A stretch of 14,854 bases of DNA from CAYMKL01 sp964390805. GTDB taxonomy: Bacteria; Chloroflexota; Anaerolineae; VGOG01. A program made the position numbers and the translations under genes. The notes under the pieces are model-generated. The model searched no databases. It had not been told where the DNA came from and saw nothing but the letters and a program-made list of their open reading frames with translations. Of the stretch, positions 1 through 6,141 are shown piece after piece (positions within the stretch are counted from its first letter, which is position 1; each line of letters begins with the position of its first letter). Where the stretch lies: contig CAYMKL010000154.1 of assembly GCA_964390805.1 (NCBI GenBank), positions 1-14,854 on the forward strand. The letters are read 5' to 3'.

Positions 1-90
1 GGCGCGGCGCAATGTCCTGTTGGTTGATCTGGAAAGGCTGGATCGCGACCTCACTTGTAGACAAGATAGCTCACCCAACACGTCATCCTA

Positions 91-333
91 TTGCTGAAGA
101 AGCTGGGCTACACCGAGGCCGACTTCCAACGCGATGTGCGGCTGGAAGCCAGGCGCAAGGGAGAGCTGGTGCAGGATGCCTTTGCCCTGCTGGTACGGGT
201 GTACGGCAAGTCGCGCATCGTGGCCGATGTCATCGAGGATGCTACGCCAAGCAGCGCCGAGCGGCGATTATTGATGGCCGGCCTGCTCGAGGCCGGAGCG
301 ACGGGGAAGGCCCAAAGAGGAGTCCCCACCTGA
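91..333 (+). pseudogene. Unrecognised short coding remnant at left edge
   Basis: This open stretch of about 80 codons has no ATG; it can only begin at a TTG with no Shine-Dalgarno sequence before it, and its frame stays open upstream to a stop at 67-69. The translation looks protein-like (charged, amphipathic, beginning LKKLGYTEADFQRDVRLEA) and is compositionally better than the overlapping frames. A second protein-like stretch lies just upstream in another frame, bases 2-97, reading RRNVLLVDLERLDRD before degrading into low-quality sequence and stopping at 95-97. Together they look like the frameshifted 3' end of one gene, or the ends of two decayed genes cut by the window edge. I do not recognise a family and assign no function. 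A short genuine gene with a TTG start remains possible. Confidence 0.25.
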
Positions 334-419
334 GCGGGCGTAGTCAGGCGATGCGGTACGCCATAGCTCACGGGTTGGTGAGTGCCTCTCCGGAGGAATA
401 ATACGCTCTCACAGAGAAA

Positions 420-458
420 AGGCCACCTGTGTCAATCCGTCAGTCACACAGATGGCCT
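420..458 (-). terminator. Hairpin terminator, best read leftward
   Basis: Arms AGGCCACCTGTGT (420-432) and ACACAGATGGCCT (446-458) pair over 13 positions with one imperfect position and a 13-nt loop. In a + strand RNA the odd pair is C-A; in a minus strand RNA it becomes a G-U wobble, and the minus hairpin is followed directly by T residues (complement of 417-420). Both points favour termination of leftward transcription, although weak bidirectional action is possible because CTTGTT follows on the + strand. I see no gene to the right whose leftward transcript it would end. Confidence 0.5.
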
Positions 459-564
459 CTTGTTACCACCAAACGAGTTGAACCTCGCCCCACAGGGCAG
501 CTCTCTCTCTGGACCCCGATGTCACAAACACGGGGGAACGGCGCTTCGGTCATCGCTGAATAAG

Positions 565-665
565 CCTCTTCCTTACCTCCACTTAGCCTTTTCCTTACTC
601 CATATGCGCCTTTTCCTTACCCCAAATGCGCCTTTTCCTTACACGACCATACTCCTTTTCCTTAT
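565..665. repeat. Five direct repeats with 22-bp period upstream of promoter
   Basis: The 12-base core CCTTTTCCTTAC recurs at 565-576 (one change), 587-598, 609-620, 631-642 and 654-665 (last base changed). Start-to-start spacings are 22, 22, 22 and 23 bp, that is two helical turns, so all copies face the same side of the DNA. Some intervening bases are also shared (ATGCGC precedes copies 3 and 4). The block ends 22 bp before the -35 element of the promoter driving the defence genes, which suggests a multi-site operator or activator platform. No protein that binds it is identifiable here. It is not a CRISPR: the core is too short and the 10-bp gaps are partly conserved. Confidence 0.75.
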
Positions 666-687
666 GCAAAATCAAGGGCTTTGACTA

Positions 688-716
688 TTGCGGTTTGATC
701 AACTATTTGGTATAAT
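688..716 (+). promoter_or_regulatory. Extended -10 promoter of the helicase gene
   Basis: A perfect TATAAT at 711-716 is preceded by TGG (708-710), giving an extended -10. TTGCGG at 688-693 sits exactly 17 bp upstream as a half-matching -35. A better-looking TTGACT at 681-686 is 24 bp away and too far. The spacer contains the 8-bp palindrome TTGATCAA (695-702), a possible operator. Transcription would begin near 723, about 220 nt before the helicase start codon. The local sequence is AT-rich relative to the genes. Confidence 0.65.
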
Positions 717-723
717 ATACATG

Positions 724-759
724 AAAAAGGGACTACAGAGCCTTGGCTCCAATAGTCCC
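724..759 (-). terminator. Intrinsic terminator of leftward transcription in the leader
   Basis: On the minus strand the arms GGGACTA and TAGTCCC (759-753, 735-729) enclose an inner stem GAGC/GCTC (749-746, 741-738) and are followed immediately by five T residues (728-724). This is a textbook rho-independent terminator in that direction. On the + strand the same hairpin sits at the very 5' end of the leader and has no T tract after it. It would end the small RNA, and would also stop any other antisense transcript from reaching the promoter at 688-716. Confidence 0.65.
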
Positions 760-791
760 CACACCTACTCCTGAATGGCCCAGGAGCAGGC
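724..791 (-). ncRNA. Candidate antisense small RNA in the leader
   Basis: A minus-strand transcript starting near 791 (promoter at 826-798) and ending in the T run at 728-724 would be about 68 nt with two stem-loops. The first pairs 790-781 with 773-764 as a 10-bp stem. The second is an intrinsic terminator whose outer arms are 759-753 and 735-729. Imperfect positions (787/767 and the internal loop at 736-737/750-752) are G-U compatible in the minus RNA but A-C mismatches in the plus RNA, which argues that the minus strand is the structured RNA. It would be fully complementary to the first 68 nt of the helicase mRNA leader, like counter-transcribed regulators of plasmid replication genes. I recognise no known RNA family; the call rests on the promoter, fold and terminator. 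Confidence 0.45.
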
Positions 792-797
792 TAGGGA

Positions 798-826
798 ATT
801 GTAGCACAAAGCCGCTTCCTGGGCAA
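798..826 (-). promoter_or_regulatory. Minus-strand promoter for the candidate antisense RNA
   Basis: Read on the minus strand, TTGCCC (826-821) is followed after exactly 17 nt by TACAAT (803-798), with TGC directly before it, forming an extended -10. Four of six -35 bases and five of six -10 bases match consensus. It faces the rightward promoter at 688-716, so the two would fire convergently across the leader. Confidence 0.45.
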
Positions 827-931
827 ATGGAGGCGGCTTGTTCTGTCTGTGGTCATCCTTACCTCAAGTGCCTGGCGATGAGGCAGAACAGGCCAAGTTC
901 TACCCAGATTCATCCGTACCATTGCAGTAGT

Positions 932-937
932 AGGAGG
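932..937 (+). promoter_or_regulatory. Shine-Dalgarno AGGAGG fixing the helicase start
   Basis: A perfect AGGAGG lies 5 nt before the ATG at 943. It is the strongest ribosome-binding site near the 5' end of this frame and settles the start codon. Confidence 0.85.
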
Positions 938-942
938 AAGCC

Positions 943-3900
943 ATGGACGTCTTCGCCCTCCGTAACCAACTCATCCAAGACTATGCTGACTACATCAAGA
1001 GTTTCATCAACATCAGTGACGAGCGCATCCAGGATCATGTTGATCGCGAACTGGAGGAGGGCCTGCTCTGGCCCGACCCATTGCTCCAGCTAAACCCCAA
1101 CTTCGAACCCGGACCCCGGATTGACGACCTGGTCAACGACGGGGCGTTGCACCCTCAATGCCATGACATCTTCCGCATCAAACCCACCGACGAACCTGAC
1201 AAGCCCCTTCGGCTCCACAAACACCAGGCCGATGCCATCGAGGCCGCCAGTTCCGGCGACAGTTACGTTCTGACCACCGGCACCGGTTCGGGCAAGAGCC
1301 TGGCCTATATTATCCCCATTGTGAATCATGTCTTGCATCGAGGTAGCGGCAGAGGCATCCAGGCCATCGTTGTCTATCCCATGAACGCGCTGGCCAACAG
1401 CCAGTTCAACGAACTGGAGAAGTTCCTATGTCGTGGCCTCCCTGCAGGGCAGCCACCGGTCACCTTCCAACGCTACACCGGTCAAGAGTCTGACGAGCAG
1501 AGACAAGCTATCATCACCAGCCCACCTGACATCCTACTGACCAACTATGTGATGTTGGAACTACTGCTAACCCGTCCCCATGAGCGCAACATCGTGCGGG
1601 CCGCCCGAGGGCTGCGATTCCTGGTGTTGGACGAACTGCACACCTACCGCGGCCGGCAGGGGGCTGACGTGGCGTTGCTGGTGCGGCGCGTGAGAGAGGT
1701 GTGTGCCTGCCCTCACCTGCAATGCGTGGGGACGTCGGCCACGCTGGCCGGAGGTGGGACCTTGGCCGAGCAGCAGAAGGAGATCGCTGAGGTAGCCAGC
1801 CACCTGTTTGGGACCACCGTCAAGCCCGCGAGGATCATTGGGGAGACTCTGCGTCGGGCCACACCAGAACGCGACTTGACCGATCCGGCGTTCGTGGGCG
1901 AGTTGACTGAACGGATCAGCGACGCCCAGCGGCAGCCCCCAGATGATTACGATGCCTTCGTAGCAGACCCACTCTCCATCTGGATCGAATCCACCTTCGG
2001 TCTAGCAGCAGAGCCACAGACTGGACGCCTGCGCCGCGCCACACCTCTCAGCATCACTGGCCCTGAAGGGGCGGCTGGCCAGTTATCTGATCTGACTGGC
2101 ATCCCTGTGACACGCTGCGTGGAGGCGATTCAAGAGGGACTCCTGGCCGGCTACGACGTTCCCGACCCAGAAACCGGTTTCCCCACCTTCGCCTTCCGCT
2201 TGCACCAGTTCCTCAGCCGCGGTGACACAGTTTACGCCTCGCTAGAAGCCCCGGAGCGGCGCTACATCACCACCAGCGGCCAGCAGTTTGTCCCCGGTGA
2301 CCGCCAGCGAGTTCTGCTGCCCCTGGCTTTTTGTCGCGAGTGTGGGCAAGAGTATTACACCGTGCGCAAGCGGGTAGACCCGGAAACCCAGGTGGCGGTC
2401 TTTTTGCCCCGGGACCTGACCGATCAGACCGGCGAGGAGGATGAGGAAAGCGGCTTCCTGTATGACAATCCCAGCAACCCCTGGCCAGAAGATGCGGACG
2501 AAGTCATCGAGCGATTGCCCGACGACTGGTTGGAGTCGGCCAAGGGCGTTCTGCGCATTAAGCGGGCCCGCCGCCCTAGACTACCCCAGGCTGTGCGCCT
2601 GAGTACCGGGGCTGAAGAGGATGAACACGGCACCGAGTATCGCTTCGTCAAAGCGCCATTTCCTTTTTGCTTGAACTGCGGCGTTGCCTACAATCCCCGT
2701 CAGCGTTCTGATTTCGGCAAGTTGGCCACCCTCGCCGCTGGAGGGCGCAGCACCGCCACTACGGTGCTCAGTCTCTCTGCCCTGCGGGCGCTGCGCTGCG
2801 ACGAGACCCTGGAGCGCAAGGCGCGCAAGCTCTTGAGTTTCACCGACAACCGCCAGGATGCGTCGCTTCAGGCCGGTCACTTCAACGACTTTGTAGAGGT
2901 GGGATTGTTGCGCGCGGCCCTCTACCGGGCCGTGCGCGAGGCTGGCCCGGCCCGGCTGACCCACGAGGAACTCTCTCAACGTGTTTTCGAGGCGCTGGCT
3001 CTCCCCTTTGAGTTGTACTCCACCGACCCGACGGTCAAATTCCAGGCCCGCGATAACACCGAACGCGCTTTGCGGCAAGTGCTGGCTTACCGTATCTACC
3101 ACGATCTGCGGCGGGGCTGGCGAGTGACCGCGCCCAATCTGGAGCAGATTGGTCTACTGAAGATCCGCTACGCATCCCTGGAGGAACTGTGCGCCGAGGA
3201 GAGCGAGTGGCAAAGTTGCCATGCAGTTCTGGTCACTGCCTCACCCGCTGAGCGTGCCCGTGCGGCCCAGGCCCTACTGGACTCCCTACGACGCGCATTG
3301 GCAATCAAGGTGGACTATCTGGACACCATCTACCAGGAAGGCATCCAGCAGGTCAGCAGCCAGCGACTCCAGGAGCCCTGGGCCATTCACGAGAATGAAA
3401 GCATGGAGAACAGCGCCATTGCCTTTCCTTGTTCTAGAGAGCGGCGCGATTGGCGGGGCAACATCTTCATCTCGGGGCGCAGCGGGTTCGGCCTCTACCT
3501 GCGGCGGAGGGGAACCTTTCCAGCTTACAACGAGAAGCTTACAGTGGCAGACACGGAAACCATTATCCGCCAGCTTTTCGAAGTGTTGCGCGTCGCTGGT
3601 CTGGTCGAAGTGGTGCGGGGAGCGCGGGATGACGAGGATGTACCCGGCTATCAAGTACCGGCATCGGCCCTGATCTGGCTGGCGGGTGACGGCACGAAGC
3701 CATTTCATGACCCGATTCGAGTGCCGCGCCAATCCAGCGTCGTAGCGCGGATCAATCCATTCTTCGTGGACTTCTACCAGAACGTGGCTGCCCAACTGCA
3801 AGGCATTGAGGCCCGCGAGCATACTGCCCAAGTGCCCTATGAGAAACGCCAGGAGCGTGAGGACCGCTTCCGCAAAGCTGATCTGCCAGTACTATACTGT

Positions 3901-6138
3901 TCGCCCACCATGGAACTGGGGGTGGACATCGCCCAGCTCAACGCGGTCAACATGCGCAACGTGCCCCCTACCCCAGCCAACTATGCCCAGCGCAGTGGGC
4001 GCGCCGGGCGCAGTGGCCAGCCGGCCCTGGTCTTCACCTACTGCACCTCGGGCAGCCCCCACGACCAGTATTTCTACAAACGCCCCGATCTGATGGTGTC
4101 GGGCTCCGTGGCTCCACCTCGATTGGACCTGGCCAACGAGGATCTGGTGCGCGCCCACGTGCACGCCGTCTGGCTGGCCGAGACCGGTCTCTCACTGGGT
4201 TGGTCGCTCAAGGATGTGCTCGACTTGTCGGGTGATGACCCATCCCTTGATCTACTTCCTTCGGTGCTCCAGAGCATCAAGTCTGCATCGGCCCGACAGC
4301 GGGCCGGCCAGTTCCTGGCGGACATTTTTGAGACTCTGGAGGACGAACTGCTCCAGGCCGACTGGTATACCGAAGGGTGGTTGCAGAAAACGTTGGCCCA
4401 GGTGGAACAACAGTTTAATGGAGCCTGTCATCGTTGGCGGGGACTCTACCGGTCTGCACTGAGACAGCGAGCGCACCAGCACAAGATCATCCAAGACGCC
4501 TCGCGCAGTGCCAGCGACAAGCGCCAGGCCAAGCGACTGCGGGCCGAAGCGGAAGCCCAAATGGAGCTTCTCACTGGCGGTGACGACCGGGGCCTGTATC
4601 AATCCGATTTCTACAGCTACCGCTATTTCGCCAGCGAAGGCTTCTTGCCCGGCTACAGCTTCCCTCGCTTGCCCCTTTCGGCCTACATCCCCGGCCGGCG
4701 GCAGCCCAGAGGCAGCCGCAACGAATTCCTCTCACGGCCTCGCTTTCTGGCCATCTCCGAGTTCGGCCCCCGCAGCATCCTCTACCACGAAGGCTCGCGC
4801 TACGTGATCAACAAGGTGATCATGCCCGTGGAGGAGGACCTGCTGACCACCAGCGCCAAGTTCTGTCCCCAGTGTGGGTATCTTCATCCCATGGTGGGCG
4901 AATCGCCAGGGCCGGACTTGTGCGAATACTGCCACGCGCCCCTTGACCATCCCCTACACGCTCTCTTCCGCCTGCAAAACGTGTCCACCAAGCGCCGTGA
5001 CCGCATCAACTCAGACGAAGAAGAGCGCACCCGCATGGGGTACGAGATCAAGACCGGGGTGCGCTTTGTCGAGCATGGCGACCGCCCGGGCCGTCGCGTG
5101 GCGGCTGTGCAGAATTCTGATGGAGCCGAGATGATGCGCCTGACCTACGGCCACAGCGCTACTCTCTGGCGCATCAACCTGGGCTGGCGACGGCGGCGGG
5201 ACAAGGAGGTGCGCGGCTTTGTCCTGGACACTGAACGGGGTTACTGGCAGCGCAACCAGCAGGCGATTGACGATGACCCTGAAGATCCAATGAGTCCCAG
5301 GACGGAGCGGGTGATCCCCTTTGTGGAAGACCGGCGCAATTGTCTGCTGATTGAACCTATAGGGCGGCTACCTACCGAGGTAATGGCCTCGTTGCAGCCG
5401 GCCCTAAAGAACGCCATCCAGGTTCTCTATCAACTGGAGGATAACGAGCTGGCCGCCGAGCCGCTGCCCACGGCCGACGAACGCCGCCTGATCCTCTTGT
5501 ACGAGTCGGCAGAAGGAGGCGCGGGGGTGCTGCGCCAGTTGCTCGCCCGCCCTGATGCCCTGGCCGAGGTAGCGCGGGAAGCCCTGCGTCTCTGTCACTT
5601 TGATCCTGACACCGGCGCGGACCTGCGCCGAGTACGCGGGGCCAAAGAGGATTGCGAGGCCGCCTGCTACGACTGCCTGATGAGCTACACCAACCAGATG
5701 GACCACGAACTGCTCGACCGCCAGTTGATCCGAGATCTGCTCCTGCAATTGGCGAATAGCACACTAAAAGCCAGCCCTGGCCCGGCGACGCGAGCGGAAC
5801 ACCTTCGCACCCTCATGGCCCTGTGCGAGAGCGACCTGGAGCGCGACTGGCTTGACTTCCTAGAGGCGCACAACCTGCGCCTGCCCGACGTCGCCCAGAG
5901 GGCCATTGAGCCCTGCCACACCCGGCCAGACTTTCTCTACGGCGACCACTCTGTCGCCATCTATGTGGATGGCCCTGCCCACGACCAGCCGGATGTTGCC
6001 GCCCGCGACGCCGAGGCAACCAACTGCCTCATGGACCTGGGGTACACCGTGATCCGCTTTGGCTACCGGAAGGAACAGTGGGAAGGTATTTGCGCGGAGC
6101 ACGCATACGTTTTTGGAAAGCTGGAGGCTGCAGCCTAA
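943..6138 (+). CDS. Giant DEAD/DEAH helicase with DUF1998 and C-terminal nuclease-fold domain (DruE-/DrmAB-like)
   Basis: This 1731-residue superfamily 2 helicase is predicted to be the large DNA translocase of a defence system. Lobe 1 has Walker A TGTGSGKS (112-119), DELH (230-233) and SAT (265-267). Two CxxC pairs (464/467, 576/579) probably bind zinc. LLSFTDNRQDASLQAGHF (630-647) is a signature of large DUF1998 helicases. Lobe 2 has TMELGVDI (989-996) and QRSGRAGR (1016-1023). A CxxC...CxxC zinc site (1308/1311/1327/1330) precedes the DUF1998 module, marked by YESAEGGAGVL (1520-1530) and cysteines 1551, 1571, 1575 and 1578. Residues about 1625-1728 resemble a Vsr/DUF559 endonuclease fold (PDF 1662-1664, YVDG 1674-1677, RD 1688-1689, VIRF 1703-1706), but tyrosine occupies the position where the family usually has glutamate, so cleavage is uncertain. 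Fusion of helicase and DUF1998 matches Druantia DruE; in DISARM these are separate DrmA and DrmB. The next gene starts 3 nt downstream, so the two are probably cotranslated. Confidence 0.9.
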   Translation: MDVFALRNQLIQDYADYIKSFINISDERIQDHVDRELEEGLLWPDPLLQLNPNFEPGPRIDDLVNDGALHPQCHDIFRIKPTDEPDKPLRLHKHQADAIEAASSGDSYVLTTGTGSGKSLAYIIPIVNHVLHRGSGRGIQAIVVYPMNALANSQFNELEKFLCRGLPAGQPPVTFQRYTGQESDEQRQAIITSPPDILLTNYVMLELLLTRPHERNIVRAARGLRFLVLDELHTYRGRQGADVALLVRRVREVCACPHLQCVGTSATLAGGGTLAEQQKEIAEVASHLFGTTVKPARIIGETLRRATPERDLTDPAFVGELTERISDAQRQPPDDYDAFVADPLSIWIESTFGLAAEPQTGRLRRATPLSITGPEGAAGQLSDLTGIPVTRCVEAIQEGLLAGYDVPDPETGFPTFAFRLHQFLSRGDTVYASLEAPERRYITTSGQQFVPGDRQRVLLPLAFCRECGQEYYTVRKRVDPETQVAVFLPRDLTDQTGEEDEESGFLYDNPSNPWPEDADEVIERLPDDWLESAKGVLRIKRARRPRLPQAVRLSTGAEEDEHGTEYRFVKAPFPFCLNCGVAYNPRQRSDFGKLATLAAGGRSTATTVLSLSALRALRCDETLERKARKLLSFTDNRQDASLQAGHFNDFVEVGLLRAALYRAVREAGPARLTHEELSQRVFEALALPFELYSTDPTVKFQARDNTERALRQVLAYRIYHDLRRGWRVTAPNLEQIGLLKIRYASLEELCAEESEWQSCHAVLVTASPAERARAAQALLDSLRRALAIKVDYLDTIYQEGIQQVSSQRLQEPWAIHENESMENSAIAFPCSRERRDWRGNIFISGRSGFGLYLRRRGTFPAYNEKLTVADTETIIRQLFEVLRVAGLVEVVRGARDDEDVPGYQVPASALIWLAGDGTKPFHDPIRVPRQSSVVARINPFFVDFYQNVAAQLQGIEAREHTAQVPYEKRQEREDRFRKADLPVLYCSPTMELGVDIAQLNAVNMRNVPPTPANYAQRSGRAGRSGQPALVFTYCTSGSPHDQYFYKRPDLMVSGSVAPPRLDLANEDLVRAHVHAVWLAETGLSLGWSLKDVLDLSGDDPSLDLLPSVLQSIKSASARQRAGQFLADIFETLEDELLQADWYTEGWLQKTLAQVEQQFNGACHRWRGLYRSALRQRAHQHKIIQDASRSASDKRQAKRLRAEAEAQMELLTGGDDRGLYQSDFYSYRYFASEGFLPGYSFPRLPLSAYIPGRRQPRGSRNEFLSRPRFLAISEFGPRSILYHEGSRYVINKVIMPVEEDLLTTSAKFCPQCGYLHPMVGESPGPDLCEYCHAPLDHPLHALFRLQNVSTKRRDRINSDEEERTRMGYEIKTGVRFVEHGDRPGRRVAAVQNSDGAEMMRLTYGHSATLWRINLGWRRRRDKEVRGFVLDTERGYWQRNQQAIDDDPEDPMSPRTERVIPFVEDRRNCLLIEPIGRLPTEVMASLQPALKNAIQVLYQLEDNELAAEPLPTADERRLILLYESAEGGAGVLRQLLARPDALAEVAREALRLCHFDPDTGADLRRVRGAKEDCEAACYDCLMSYTNQMDHELLDRQLIRDLLLQLANSTLKASPGPATRAEHLRTLMALCESDLERDWLDFLEAHNLRLPDVAQRAIEPCHTRPDFLYGDHSVAIYVDGPAHDQPDVAARDAEATNCLMDLGYTVIRFGYRKEQWEGICAEHAYVFGKLEAAA

Positions 6139-6141
6139 CCC

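Larger units (their letters stand above)
723..942 (+). promoter_or_regulatory. Structured 5' leader of the helicase mRNA
   Basis: About 220 untranslated nt lie between the predicted start and the helicase ATG. Hairpins visible on the + strand are 729-735/753-759, 768-773/781-786, AAGCCGC/GCGGCTT at 809-815/833-839, and TGCCT/AGGCA at 869-873/881-885. The segment 839-848 can instead pair with 881-890 (nine of ten positions), which would exclude the 869-885 hairpin. No T tract follows any + strand hairpin, so classical attenuation is not evident. A reading frame at 743-1093 crosses the region but overlaps the helicase start and looks non-coding. Confidence 0.4.

Noticed and set aside
565..665. 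CRISPR array
   Set aside because: Cores are 12 bases with 10-bp, partly conserved gaps; real arrays have longer repeats and unique spacers of about 30 bp, and no cas gene is present.
382..684. 100-codon open frame over the 22-bp repeats
   Set aside because: It merely reads through the direct repeats and terminator hairpin, with low-complexity leucine/proline content and no start signals.
681..716. TTGACT as the -35 of the main promoter
   Set aside because: It is 24 bp from the TATAAT; TTGCGG at 17 bp together with the extended -10 is the better pairing.
565..940. Plasmid origin with iterons and a counter-transcribed RNA
   Set aside because: The architecture is suggestive, but the downstream gene is a defence helicase and no replication initiator is visible, so a regulatory role is simpler.
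743..1093. 116-codon open frame in the leader
   Set aside because: It has no ribosome-binding site, a serine/proline/threonine-rich nonsense-like translation, and overlaps the well-supported helicase start.
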